64,000 nucleotides of DNA from Pedobacter deserti (lineage in GTDB: Bacteria; Bacteroidota; Bacteroidia; Sphingobacteriales; Sphingobacteriaceae), in the NCBI RefSeq assembly GCF_024436415.1, contig NZ_JAFMZQ010000001.1:1116001-1180000 (forward strand), given 5' to 3'. This document shows positions 9,342-18,543 of the stretch, piece by piece; position 1 is the stretch's first letter, and each line of letters begins with the position of its first letter. The notes under the pieces are model-generated. The model did not search any database. It was not told the origin of the DNA and saw only the letters and a list, made by a program, of their open reading frames with translations. The translations under genes were made by a program, and so were the position numbers.

Positions 9342-10754
9342 ATGAAAGCAAGGTCATTTAATAAAAATATATTTAACGCAGGTTATTTGCTGATCATGTT
9401 AGGCATACTTGCGTCCTGTAAAAAATTGGTCGAGTTACCGGGTAACCCGCCATCTTTTATTAACAGGGAACAGCAATTTGCAGACAGCGCCTCAGTGATG
9501 TCGGTCGTAGCCGGCGTGTATACCTATAACCAGTCGAAAGGCTTTGGCTACAGCGATGCCAACTTTACCATAGCGACAGGACTTTCCGCCGATGAGCTGT
9601 CGACCACCCTCAGTTCTTCAGACAGGCCACAGTTCTATAACTATTCCCTTACCCCCTTAAACGGAAGCATTATTGGCTTGTGGCAATATCCCTATCAGGC
9701 CCTTTACCAGGTGAACGATGTGCTGGAAGGAATTTCTGACAATAATAAGTTATCGGCCTCCCTCGTAAATCAGCTAACAGGGGAGATGAAGGTGCTGAGG
9801 GCATTGTATTACTTTAACCTGGTCAATATTTTCGGCGGGGTGCCCTTGGTCACGTCGACCGACTACCGCGTAAACGCACGTTTGCCCAGGGCTTCCGTAG
9901 ATGCGGTGTATGCACAGATTACAGCGGACCTGAATGACGCGCTCAACAGGCTGTCGCCCGATTACCCCTCAGAGGCAAGGTACCGGCCGAACCTGTATAC
10001 CGCGAAAGCTTTACTAGCTAAAGTATACCTGTACCAGGGCAAATGGCAGGCGGCGTATGATGAGGCCGATGATGTTGTCGGCTCGAATGTTTACCGCCTG
10101 AGCGAGGTTCCCTTAAACGCGGTTTTCCTGGACGGAAGTGAAGAAGCCATATGGCAGATACCAGCGAAAAACTCCTATCAGCAGACCGCCGAGGCGCAGA
10201 ATTTTATACCTTCCGGAGCATCTACGCCAAGGTATCTGGTGACGCCTTTTCTTTTGAACAAGTTTGAGGCAGGAGACCAGCGCCGGCAGCGCTGGGTGGG
10301 TACCACGGTCGTTAACGGTAACCCGCTCAGCTATCCCGCCAAGTATCGTAACCGACAGGCAACCAATCTGCCGCTCGAAGGATACATGATCTTGAGGCTG
10401 GCCGAAGTGCTGCTGATCCGGGCCGAAGCCGCTGCCCGTCTGAACAACCTCGCCAACGCTTTATCAGATGTTGATATCATCCGCGAGCGCGCGGGTCTGG
10501 AAGCCAGCACGGCAGATGTGACCTCACAGGATGCGGTATTAAATGCCATAATGCATGAACGCCAGGTGGAGTTGTGTTTTGAATGGGGAAACCGCTGGTT
10601 TGATCTGAAACGTAACGTGACACCGTCGACCTCAGCCGCAACTGTACTGAACGCCGTGAAGGCCGGTTACACCCCAGAGGCAGCCTTGTACCCGGTGCCC
10701 CAGGCTCAGCGGGACCTTAACACCTCCCTCGACCAAAATGACGGATACCGCTAA
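9342..10754 (+). CDS. SusD/RagB-family nutrient-binding outer-membrane lipoprotein
   Basis: 470-residue surface lipoprotein partner of the SusC just upstream. The signal peptide ends in the lipobox LASC with lipidated Cys26, and the mature protein begins CKKLVELP. SusD-like TPR helices are recognisable, for example LRALYYFNLVNIFGGVPLVT (about 150-170) and the C-terminal ILRLAEVLLIRAEAAARL (about 350-367). The end, ERQVELCFEWGNRWFDLKR followed by YPVPQAQRDLN, is the typical RagB closure. SusD forms the lid over the SusC barrel and captures ligand. Spacing to the thioredoxin gene that follows is 40 bases, consistent with one operon. Confidence 0.93.
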   Translation: MKARSFNKNIFNAGYLLIMLGILASCKKLVELPGNPPSFINREQQFADSASVMSVVAGVYTYNQSKGFGYSDANFTIATGLSADELSTTLSSSDRPQFYNYSLTPLNGSIIGLWQYPYQALYQVNDVLEGISDNNKLSASLVNQLTGEMKVLRALYYFNLVNIFGGVPLVTSTDYRVNARLPRASVDAVYAQITADLNDALNRLSPDYPSEARYRPNLYTAKALLAKVYLYQGKWQAAYDEADDVVGSNVYRLSEVPLNAVFLDGSEEAIWQIPAKNSYQQTAEAQNFIPSGASTPRYLVTPFLLNKFEAGDQRRQRWVGTTVVNGNPLSYPAKYRNRQATNLPLEGYMILRLAEVLLIRAEAAARLNNLANALSDVDIIRERAGLEASTADVTSQDAVLNAIMHERQVELCFEWGNRWFDLKRNVTPSTSAATVLNAVKAGYTPEAALYPVPQAQRDLNTSLDQNDGYR

Positions 10755-10794
10755 ACACTAAGAGGCTTTTATTATTCCTGTAAAACACACATTG

Positions 10795-11868
10795 ATGAAA
10801 AAACTGAAATACCTGAGTGGTGTATTCCTTGCACTGCTTACCCTGACCATGACTTCCCGAGCACAAAACACCGTGCTTTCGGGAAAGCTCAAGGGACTTG
10901 CCAACGGCACCATTGAAATCTTTTACAATAAGGACGGGGTATCTGCAACAGATACCCTAACCGCATCCAATGATGCCTTTACCTGGAAAGCGGACCTGGA
11001 AGAACCTGTGCGGATTGCCCTGATAACCGGCCGTAACAATTATTATTTTTTTGCCGAGCCCGGTCGCATGAACCTCACCGGAATAAAGGACTCCCTGGCA
11101 TCTTACAAACTGACCGGCGCACCGATGCAACGCGATAATGATGTGTTTGTAGCCATGACCAAGGACTTAAGGGTACAGTGGGATTCGCTGTATGTGCGCT
11201 TAAAAAGTGCCACTTCCGAGGCGAAAAAAGCTGCGATTGAGCAGCAGCGGGATGAAAACCGAAAGCAGTTTGCACTTAGAACGGCACAGTTTATTGCCAA
11301 CCACCCTAAAAGTTCATTCAGCGTGTATCTGGTTGGGCTGGAAGGTGAATACCAGGAGAAAATCCGCTTGTACGCCATGCTTCACGAATCGGCAAAACAG
11401 ACCCGTGCCGGGAAGAGAATTGCCGGACTATTAAGTGTTATGGCCAACAGCCAGATCGGGGCGCAGGTAAAAGATTTTGTACAGGCGGATACTGCCGGTA
11501 AGCCGGTAAGCTTCAGCGAGTTTAAAGGCAAGTACGTGCTGGTGGACTTTTGGGCGAGCTGGTGCATGCCCTGCCGTGCAGAAAACCCGAATGTACTGAA
11601 AGCCTATAATACTTTTAAAGAAAAAGGCTTCACTGTTCTGGGGATTTCACTGGACGACAAAGCGGCCAACTGGAAAAAGGCTATACGGGACGACAAAATG
11701 CCCTGGACACAGCTGTCGGACCTGAAAGGCTGGGACAATGAGGTGTCGGTATTTTTTGGTATCCGGGCCATCCCCAGCAATTTACTGGTGGATCCGTCAG
11801 GAAAAATCGTGGCGAAGGACTTAAGGGGAGAGATGCTGGAAAATAAGCTGAGGGAACTGCTGGATTGA
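10795..11868 (+). CDS. Exported TlpA-family thioredoxin with DUF4369-like N-terminal domain
   Basis: 357-residue exported protein. A signal peptide ends near residue 23 (TMTSRAQ). A DUF4369-like beta domain (about 25-120) and a helical linker follow. The C-terminal TlpA/AhpC-type thioredoxin domain (about 225-357) has active site WCMPC near residue 255 and the cis-proline segment GIRAIPSNLL. Such proteins reduce or protect thiols in the periplasm. It is the last gene of the first SusCD locus, ahead of a strong terminator at 11915. The ATG at 10795 is used instead of the TTG one codon earlier. Very similar in layout to the genes at 20043 and 13865, so the two loci share this accessory function. 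Confidence 0.88.
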   Translation: MKKLKYLSGVFLALLTLTMTSRAQNTVLSGKLKGLANGTIEIFYNKDGVSATDTLTASNDAFTWKADLEEPVRIALITGRNNYYFFAEPGRMNLTGIKDSLASYKLTGAPMQRDNDVFVAMTKDLRVQWDSLYVRLKSATSEAKKAAIEQQRDENRKQFALRTAQFIANHPKSSFSVYLVGLEGEYQEKIRLYAMLHESAKQTRAGKRIAGLLSVMANSQIGAQVKDFVQADTAGKPVSFSEFKGKYVLVDFWASWCMPCRAENPNVLKAYNTFKEKGFTVLGISLDDKAANWKKAIRDDKMPWTQLSDLKGWDNEVSVFFGIRAIPSNLLVDPSGKIVAKDLRGEMLENKLRELLD

Positions 11869-11914
11869 TAAATTGAAACGATACATGATGACATTGGACC
11901 AGCGACAACAGGGT

Positions 11915-11942
11915 GGGGTGCTTTTGTAAGCACCCCTTTTTT
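11915..11942 (+). terminator. Intrinsic terminator after the first SusCD locus
   Basis: Perfect 9-base-pair stem GGGGTGCTT (11915-11923) / AAGCACCCC (11928-11936), a 4-base loop TTGT, then six T (11937-11942). It separates the first SusC/SusD/thioredoxin locus from the second sigma-factor gene at 12001, so the two loci are independent transcription units. Confidence 0.9.
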
Positions 11943-12000
11943 GTTCCTCGATAATTATTGTTACTATTGCTGCTCAATCTAGGCTTTATTCGAGAAGACA

Positions 12001-12594
12001 ATGGCAATGGGTGTTTCGCCGGAAGACAATGAGCGGCTTCTAGCCGATGTGGCCCGACGGGATCAGAAGGCTTTCCGTATTATTTACGATAGTTACGGGA
12101 AGCAGGTGTATACCTATGCTTTGCAGTTGCTGCATTCTGAGACAGAGGCCGAAGAAGTACTTCAGGAGGTTTTTTTGAAGTTGTGGCTGATGGGCGACCG
12201 CATTCTTAGCATCGGTAATCTCCATGCTTATCTGCGTACGGCCACCAAGCACCGGTCGCTGAATGTGCTGCGAAGGCTGGTATTGGAAGGTAAAATCGAA
12301 AAGGCACTGGGGAAAGAATGGAGGGAAGAGAATACGGATATTGAGGACGAAATCCTCATCCGTGATGTACGGGACGTTCTTAACCGCGCCGTTGATCTCT
12401 TACCTAGACAACAGCGGGAAGCTTACATCTTGTGTCAGCAGCAGGGCCTCAAATATGAGGAGGCGGCTGAACGCCTGAATCTTTCCCCCCTGACGGTGCA
12501 AACCCATGTGAAGCGGGCACTAAGATCGGTACGTGCGTATGTGAAAGCGAACACCGATCTTGCAGCGATCCTGATCATATTAAAACTCATGTAA
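12001..12594 (+). CDS. ECF RNA polymerase sigma factor (FecI-like), second locus
   Basis: 197-residue ECF sigma factor. Region 2 lies at about residues 25-90 (SETEAEEVLQEVFLKLWLMG, then AYLRTATKHRSLNVLRRL). Region 4 lies at about 130-182 (LPRQQREAYILCQQQGLKYEE, split here only by description, then AAERLNLSPLTVQTHVKRAL). The sequence differs clearly from the first sigma factor, so the two loci should answer to separate signals. It begins 59 bases after the terminator and is followed by a FecR gene 96 bases downstream. ATG 12001 is the first start in frame; an ATG two codons later is possible. Confidence 0.91.
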   Translation: MAMGVSPEDNERLLADVARRDQKAFRIIYDSYGKQVYTYALQLLHSETEAEEVLQEVFLKLWLMGDRILSIGNLHAYLRTATKHRSLNVLRRLVLEGKIEKALGKEWREENTDIEDEILIRDVRDVLNRAVDLLPRQQREAYILCQQQGLKYEEAAERLNLSPLTVQTHVKRALRSVRAYVKANTDLAAILIILKLM

Positions 12595-12605
12595 ATTACA
12601 GGCAA

Positions 12606-12619
12606 CTGAAAATTTTCAG
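12606..12619. repeat. 14-base perfect palindrome between sigma and FecR genes
   Basis: CTGAAAATTTTCAG lies 11 bases after the sigma-factor stop, in the 96-base gap before the FecR gene. It could be a protein-binding site or a small stem in the mRNA; no T-run follows, so it is a poor terminator. Function unknown. Confidence 0.4.
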
Positions 12620-12690
12620 ATGCAGGTACCCCGAACTTAGGGTGTCAGGTGTCTATACAGGAAACAGGCCGTTAACCGGTTATCATTTTT

Positions 12691-13854
12691 ATGGATGCCA
12701 ATCAATTCAACTCGCTGTACCAGCGATACTTAAATAAAGACATGTCTCCTGAACAACTGGAGGAATTCCGTCAGGTCGTTTTGGATACCGAGCAGGAAGA
12801 AATGTTATCGGACCGGATGGAGCGACACTGGAATGAGCTGGCGGAGGATGACCTCAGGTTTCCGGAAGGAGAACGGGCCGACGCGGTATTCGAATACATT
12901 GTAGCGTATCCGGTACATGAAAAAACTCAGGTGAGGCTTTGGCCCCGCATCGCGGTTGCTGCGGCAGCCGTCGCCATCATCACATTGGGCATTTCACTGT
13001 TTAAAACCCGGCCGTTTGTTAAAACAGACTACGATTTGGAGAATCAGGTGCATGTGGGCCCAGGGAAGAACAGTGCGACGCTTACCCTGGCCAATGGCAA
13101 GACCATCCGCCTATCAGACGCTGCTAATGGCGAACTGGCCAGGGAGGCTGGCGTCCTGATCAGCAAGTCGCCCAGCGGGCAGCTGATCTACGAGATTAAA
13201 GACAATGCCGGGCAGGGAGGAATAAACAAACTTTCTACCGCCAGGGGAGAAACTTACCAGGTTCGTCTGCCGGATGGCTCTGACGTTTGGCTGAACTCTG
13301 CTTCCAGCCTGAGTTATGCCGCTGATCTGATCAGCCAAGGCAAACGCATGGTGCGGTTGGAAGGTGAGGCTTATTTCAGCGTTAGCAAAGACCGGGAACA
13401 TCCCTTCATTGTGGAATGCCGAGGTCAGCAGATCCAGGTCCTTGGTACGCAGTTTAACGTAAACGCCTATACCGATGAGCCTGTACTTGCCACCACGTTG
13501 CTGGAGGGCTCGGTTAACATCACCGCGGGCAGCGGCAAAGTAAAAATTGTTCCAGGTGAGCAAGCGGCATTAAGTGCAGGAAAGCTGTCGGTACGCAGGG
13601 TGGAGGTTGAGAATGTGGTTGACTGGAAAAACGGTGATTTCGCACTTAACCACATCGCGTTTAAGACGGCCATGAGGAAGATCGCCAGATGGTATGATAT
13701 GGAAATTGTTTATGATGAGGCCGTTCCGGACAACCTGGAATCAGGGGGCTGGATCTCCCGGAAAAAGCCGCTCTCGGCTGTGCTGAAGTCCATAGAATCT
13801 TCCGGACTGGTGAAATTTAAAGTGTCGGGCCGAACCATTTTTGTTACACAATAG
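12691..13854 (+). CDS. FecR-family anti-sigma factor, second locus
   Basis: 387-residue single-pass anti-sigma regulator. The cytoplasmic domain (about 1-75) has YLNKDMSPEQLEEFRQVV. The membrane segment is at about 86-106 (IAVAAAAVAIITLGISLF). The periplasmic FecR domain (about 125-300) has LPDGSDVWLNSASSLSYA and IQVLGTQFNVNAY. A DUF4974-like end begins FKTAMRKIARWYDMEIVYD. It shares the motif order of the FecR at 4634 and several near-identical blocks (WKNGDF, TTLLEGSVN, VLGT-FN-NAY), so the two are paralogues. It should be the signal link between the STN domain of the SusC at 14967 and the sigma factor at 12001. The thioredoxin gene follows after 10 bases. Confidence 0.91.
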   Translation: MDANQFNSLYQRYLNKDMSPEQLEEFRQVVLDTEQEEMLSDRMERHWNELAEDDLRFPEGERADAVFEYIVAYPVHEKTQVRLWPRIAVAAAAVAIITLGISLFKTRPFVKTDYDLENQVHVGPGKNSATLTLANGKTIRLSDAANGELAREAGVLISKSPSGQLIYEIKDNAGQGGINKLSTARGETYQVRLPDGSDVWLNSASSLSYAADLISQGKRMVRLEGEAYFSVSKDREHPFIVECRGQQIQVLGTQFNVNAYTDEPVLATTLLEGSVNITAGSGKVKIVPGEQAALSAGKLSVRRVEVENVVDWKNGDFALNHIAFKTAMRKIARWYDMEIVYDEAVPDNLESGGWISRKKPLSAVLKSIESSGLVKFKVSGRTIFVTQ

Positions 13855-13864
13855 CTTATAGATC

Positions 13865-14785
13865 ATGAAAAAACTTTCACTGTTTATATTTTTTCTTTTC
13901 CTGATGCTGAGCGCAGGAGCGCAGGACCAGCATCCGGTATCCTGGGAGTTCAGCGCTGAGCGTACGGCACCACTCACCTACCTGGTGAAACTGCATGCTA
14001 GCGTTAAAGCGCCTTATCACATTTATCCCCAGGAGTCGTTCGGCGGCATGGGCCTGCCCACGGAGATCATATTTGAGGCGCATGACAATGTGGAACTTCA
14101 GGGGGACATCCTTGAAAAGGGCGATGAACAGCAAGACGGGCAGACGCTCGCTTATTTTGCTAAAGGGGCAACATTTTCGCAAACCATTAAGCTCAAATCG
14201 GAAGATCCTACCTCGCTCTCCTTTACCATAAAGTACATGGCCTGCACCAAGCAGATGTGTCTCCCACCCTCTAAAAAGCAGTTCAGCCTGGCCATCAATC
14301 ATGCGGCCGCAGCCGTGGATAAGGTCGACAGCGAAAAAACGCCGGCAGCTGCCAGTGCTGTTGAAGGAAAGTCCCAATATGCCCATTTCTCGATGGCAGA
14401 TACGGAGGGTAAGATGGTCTCTTCCGAGGAATCGGTTTCCAAGAGCCGCTATACCTTTATTGATTTTTGGGCCAGCTGGTGCGCCCCCTGCCGAAAGCTG
14501 GGTCGGGAGCTGATCCCGGTGTACAATATGTACAAATCGCAGGGCTTTAACGTCATCGGCGTTTCCCTGGATACGGATGCCGCCGCCTGGAAAAAGGCCA
14601 TTCAGGCAGACGGCTATACCTGGACAAATCTCAGTGACCTGAAGGGTTTTGAATCACCGCTGAGCAAAAAACACCAGATCACCGCGATCCCAAGAAATCT
14701 TTTGATAGACCGGGAGGGTAAGATCATTGCCCGGGACCTTCATGGAGAGGAATTGGTAAAAACCATCCGGCAACTGTTTAAATAA
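13865..14785 (+). CDS. Exported thioredoxin with DsbD-alpha-like N-terminal domain
   Basis: 306-residue exported two-domain protein. A signal peptide (about 1-19, ending LSAGAQ) precedes an N-terminal domain (about 25-145) that resembles the periplasmic alpha domain of DsbD. It carries the paired-cysteine segment ACTKQMCLPP near residues 128-137. A linker rich in Ala, Lys and Glu leads to a TlpA thioredoxin domain (about 175-306) with active site WCAPC near residue 207 and cis-proline segment AIPRNLLIDREGK. In DsbD the alpha domain passes electrons to partner proteins, so both halves here could relay reductant. Placement between FecR and SusC, rather than at the operon end, is notable. Confidence 0.85.
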   Translation: MKKLSLFIFFLFLMLSAGAQDQHPVSWEFSAERTAPLTYLVKLHASVKAPYHIYPQESFGGMGLPTEIIFEAHDNVELQGDILEKGDEQQDGQTLAYFAKGATFSQTIKLKSEDPTSLSFTIKYMACTKQMCLPPSKKQFSLAINHAAAAVDKVDSEKTPAAASAVEGKSQYAHFSMADTEGKMVSSEESVSKSRYTFIDFWASWCAPCRKLGRELIPVYNMYKSQGFNVIGVSLDTDAAAWKKAIQADGYTWTNLSDLKGFESPLSKKHQITAIPRNLLIDREGKIIARDLHGEELVKTIRQLFK

Positions 14786-14827
14786 CATCAAATAGCCATC
14801 ATTAATTCACCACCTAAACCCGTACAT

Positions 14828-14848
14828 ATGAAGAGAAAACTACGATAG
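14828..14848 (+). other. Six-codon open frame in the second susC leader
   Basis: ATG AAG AGA AAA CTA CGA TAG would encode MKRKLR. It lies between the thioredoxin stop and the hairpin at 14860. No clear ribosome binding site is seen. It could be a chance frame or a leader peptide; I cannot decide. Confidence 0.2.
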
Positions 14849-14859
14849 AAATTAAAAAA

Positions 14860-14884
14860 CTAGTCCCAACGAAGCCGGGACTAG
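14860..14884 (+). promoter_or_regulatory. Hairpin in the leader of the second susC-like gene
   Basis: Perfect 8-base-pair stem CTAGTCCC (14860-14867) / GGGACTAG (14877-14884) with a 9-base loop. No T-run follows, so a terminator is unlikely. It sits about 83 bases before the susC start, in a 181-base gene-free leader that otherwise shows only the six-codon frame at 14828. Confidence 0.5.
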
Positions 14885-14966
14885 ACAGTCTGGAATCAAC
14901 TAAAAACCATTTACAGCAAGCTGCCCGTCGAAAAGCGCATTGCTGTGTTAAAACCAAACTAAACAA

Positions 14967-17900
14967 ATGTATAAAATTTCTAACAGATGCCCGGGGAAGC
15001 CACAGTACCGGGGCGCTAAACTCGTGCTTATTATGCGATTAACCACCGTATTATTGATAGCATCCATCCTGCAGGTCAGTGCCGCTACATTCGGGCAACA
15101 GATCAACATCAGCAGAAAAAATGTCTCCATCCAATCGGCCATAAAAGCGATCAGGGAGCAGACGAAATATGATTTTTTCTATGACGGGAAAATCATCCCG
15201 GAAAACAAACGCATTGATCTGAACTTAAAGAATGCTGATATAGACCAGGCCCTAAAAACTGTGCTTGACGGCGCATCACTTACTTACTCCATTAACGGCC
15301 GGATCGTAACGATCAAAAAGAAGACGCCGCCTTCCCTGATCGATAAGATCGTTGCGGCATTTGAACAGATCGATGTAAGAGGCAAAGTGGTAGACGAGCA
15401 GGGACAGCCCCTTCCGGGTGCCTCTGTTTTTGTCAAGGATTACAAGCTTAGAACGACGACGAATGACAAGGGAGAATTTTTCCTGCAAAACGTAGATGAT
15501 AAGGCCACCCTTTTCATCGCCTACGTAGGCTACGAACCGGTCGAGCTTACCGCAGCCCGCGATCTGGGTACGGTTAAAATGGTTCCGGTAAGCAGCAGCT
15601 TAAATGAAGTGGAAATAAAATTCAATACGGGCTACCAGGAGATATCACGGGAACGTGCTGCGGGCTCTTTTGCGAAACCAGACCTTAAAGTGATGCAGAA
15701 CCGTACGAGTACGCCAAATATCTTAACGCGTTTGGAAGGATTGGTTCCGGGTTTGACCACCCGGGGTCCTGGCGGTTTGCTGGTAAGGGGCCAGAGCTCT
15801 TTGCCTACCGGCGATAATCCGTTAACTTCTACCCGGCCCTTAATTGTGATCGATGGTATCGAATTTGAAGGCAACATTGAACAGGTAAACCAGCAGGATA
15901 TCGAAGATATCACCATCCTGAAAGATGCCACTTCAGCATCTATCTGGGGTGCAAAAGCAGCAAACGGCGTGATTGTTATTACCACGAAGAAGGGAGTGGC
16001 CAGCGATCGGCTGTCGTTCAACTACGACGGGTATTATGCATTTCAGGGCCGGCCAGACCTTGACTATGTAAAGCGCATGAATTCCCAGCAGTTTATTGCA
16101 CTCTCCAGGGAACTGTTTCCGCAATTTCTTCCAAATTACCCGGACTGGAGGACGGTTAACCGCGACTTCGGAAACCTGCCCCACTTGCAGATCCAATATG
16201 ACCGCGCCCGAAACCTCATTAGCCAGGCACAGGCCGACTTTAAACTGGACAGCCTTGCCAGACTCTCCAATACTGGTCAGATTGCAGACCTTTTTGTGAG
16301 AAATGCAGGTACGTTAAACCAGACGCTCTCTGTTTCCGGAGGCGGAAAAGTACACACCTTCTATGGGTCATTAAACCACATCGGCTTGCAAACCGACACA
16401 CTCGGCCAAGAATTTAATCAGTACAAAATTAATCTGAACAACAACCTGATCATCAACAAAAGGATTACGGCCTCGATAACTGCCGACCTGACCAATACGG
16501 TGACCAGGAACGGCAATACGTATCAGCCTGAACGCAGCATTGTTCCTTACCAGCTTTTTAGGGATGCGAACGGAAATCCGCTGAACATAAATTATCTAGG
16601 TTACCACAGGAATATTCCCTTACCAGATTCACTGAGGGCAAGATATCAGTCGCGCAGCCGCATCAATCTTGACTATAATCCATTGCTTGAACAGGACAGG
16701 GCCTACGATAGCAGCAACGGAGTTTTCGCCAGATTGGTCGGGGGCCTGAAAGTCAACATTTTGAAAGGACTGGATTTCCAGGGCACTTACGGTTATAATC
16801 TGGGCAATACCAATACACGTGAAGTGAGGCTCCAGGACAATTACGCAATGCGGAGTCAGGTTGTGGAATTTACGCAAGCGCCGAACGCTACGGCAACTCC
16901 TGTTTACAACCTTCCGCAAATAGGTGGCAGGCTTATTACCGGATCGATTTCCTCGAGGGCATGGACGCTCCGGAACCAGCTGGTATTTAACCGCGACTGG
17001 GCAAAGCATCAGTTCACGCTCATGGCCGGGCAGCAAGCCACCAGCAGCACGCCGGTCACCGCAACAGCCACTTATTATGGATGGGATGATCAGCTGCAAA
17101 CTTCGAGGCCGGTAAATATGGCCGCTTTAGGTGAAGGAATAAGTGGGGTAAGCGGCTTCGCTACATTGCCAAACAATGTTGGCGGTTCGGAGGGGCGCAT
17201 TGCCAGAACCACATCTTATTTTGCTAACCTGGGGTATACGTTCGACAGGAAATATACATTGAACGCCAGCTGGAGAATCGATGAGAGTAATTTGTTCGGG
17301 CGGGATAAATCTGCACAGAACAGACCGGTATACAGCATTGGGGGTAAATGGGCTTTAGGCAGCGAAAGATTCATGGAAACGGCGAGCTGGCTTGATCAGC
17401 TGGATATTCGCCTGACTTACGGAATCACGGGTAATGCCCCTTTTGCCGGAGCGGCGTCATCGTACGATATTCTGACTGCTGAAAGTAACCCGAACTATGT
17501 GACCGGGGCAGGCTATTTGCTGAGCTCGCCCGCCAACACCAAACTGACCTGGGAAGGCACAACGGTTTACAATGCGGGTATCGACTTTTCCCTGTTTGAA
17601 AACTGGCTGAGCGGGTCGATTGATGGATACATTAAGAAGACGGAGGACCTCATCGGCGAGCTGGCCACATCGCCGTTCACGGGTTATGACAGTGTGATCG
17701 GTAATTATGGAAATTTAGATAATAAAGGAATAGACATTGGTATAAATTCCACAAACATCAGTACGGAAAACTTTAACTGGAGTACAGGGCTGATCTTTAG
17801 CTACAACAAAAACAAACTGACGCTTCTGCGTCAGAATGCGCCGGTTACAGGAGATGAGCTGACTTTAAGGGAAAGGATGGTAGATTATCCTTTACATACC

Positions 17901-18524
17901 CTGTTCATCTACAATTATGGAGGCCTGAATGCGGAGGGCGATCCGCAAGTGAGACTTGCAGACGGTACAGTAACCTCGGAAATCAATGTAACCAGACCAG
18001 AAGATATCCTGTACGCCGGTACCACCCAGCCTGTGTGGTCGGGCGGGCTGCAGAACAGCTTCCAGTATAAATCATTCAACCTCAGTGCCAGCATGATTTA
18101 CAGCGGCGGCTATACGATTACGAATAACGTCAATCCTGCAACAAATGAATCCATTCTCGGTAACAATACGCTGCCAGTGGAATTCCTGAACCGCTGGAAG
18201 GCCCCGGGTGATGAGCAAAGAACGGATATACCAAGATATGTAGCTTCAGGTGATCTGGCCAGTGCCCGCAATATCGGTTACTTTAATCAGTCTCAGCGTT
18301 ATGCACTAAATGGCGCCTATGTTAAGCTGCGCGACATCACCTTGTCTTACAGCCTGCCTCAGACGCTGGTAAGATCAATTCATGCACAAGGCGTTTCCTT
18401 CCGCTTCCAGGTCAACAATCTATTGTTATGGACGGCCAATAAAAACGGTATAGACCCGGAATTTTTAGGCGGGACGCGCGATGCCCAGGGAACAGTAAGT
18501 CTGGGTGCACACATAAGTTTTTAA
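14967..18524 (+). CDS. SusC/RagA-type TonB-linked outer-membrane transporter with STN domain, second locus
   Basis: 1185-residue transporter. Signal peptide about 1-46 (MRLTTVLLIASILQVSAAT then FGQ). The STN domain (about 50-115) has SIQSAIKAIREQTKYDFFYD. The carboxypeptidase-regulatory-like domain (about 130-205) has VDEQGQPLPGASVFVKD. The plug (about 225-345) has DIEDITILKDATSASIWGAK and ANGVIVITTKKG. The barrel ends GAHISF. The N-terminus strongly resembles the SusC at 5925, but the barrel is divergent, suggesting a different ligand. The start context is the same in both genes, which supports this start. SusD follows after 19 bases. The linked sigma/FecR pair and STN domain indicate substrate-induced expression. 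Confidence 0.94.
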   Translation: MYKISNRCPGKPQYRGAKLVLIMRLTTVLLIASILQVSAATFGQQINISRKNVSIQSAIKAIREQTKYDFFYDGKIIPENKRIDLNLKNADIDQALKTVLDGASLTYSINGRIVTIKKKTPPSLIDKIVAAFEQIDVRGKVVDEQGQPLPGASVFVKDYKLRTTTNDKGEFFLQNVDDKATLFIAYVGYEPVELTAARDLGTVKMVPVSSSLNEVEIKFNTGYQEISRERAAGSFAKPDLKVMQNRTSTPNILTRLEGLVPGLTTRGPGGLLVRGQSSLPTGDNPLTSTRPLIVIDGIEFEGNIEQVNQQDIEDITILKDATSASIWGAKAANGVIVITTKKGVASDRLSFNYDGYYAFQGRPDLDYVKRMNSQQFIALSRELFPQFLPNYPDWRTVNRDFGNLPHLQIQYDRARNLISQAQADFKLDSLARLSNTGQIADLFVRNAGTLNQTLSVSGGGKVHTFYGSLNHIGLQTDTLGQEFNQYKINLNNNLIINKRITASITADLTNTVTRNGNTYQPERSIVPYQLFRDANGNPLNINYLGYHRNIPLPDSLRARYQSRSRINLDYNPLLEQDRAYDSSNGVFARLVGGLKVNILKGLDFQGTYGYNLGNTNTREVRLQDNYAMRSQVVEFTQAPNATATPVYNLPQIGGRLITGSISSRAWTLRNQLVFNRDWAKHQFTLMAGQQATSSTPVTATATYYGWDDQLQTSRPVNMAALGEGISGVSGFATLPNNVGGSEGRIARTTSYFANLGYTFDRKYTLNASWRIDESNLFGRDKSAQNRPVYSIGGKWALGSERFMETASWLDQLDIRLTYGITGNAPFAGAASSYDILTAESNPNYVTGAGYLLSSPANTKLTWEGTTVYNAGIDFSLFENWLSGSIDGYIKKTEDLIGELATSPFTGYDSVIGNYGNLDNKGIDIGINSTNISTENFNWSTGLIFSYNKNKLTLLRQNAPVTGDELTLRERMVDYPLHTLFIYNYGGLNAEGDPQVRLADGTVTSEINVTRPEDILYAGTTQPVWSGGLQNSFQYKSFNLSASMIYSGGYTITNNVNPATNESILGNNTLPVEFLNRWKAPGDEQRTDIPRYVASGDLASARNIGYFNQSQRYALNGAYVKLRDITLSYSLPQTLVRSIHAQGVSFRFQVNNLLLWTANKNGIDPEFLGGTRDAQGTVSLGAHISF

Positions 18525-18543
18525 TTATCAAACAGAATCAGAT

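Noticed and set aside
14860..14884. Intrinsic terminator
   Set aside because: The stem is perfect but is followed by ACAGTC rather than a T-run.
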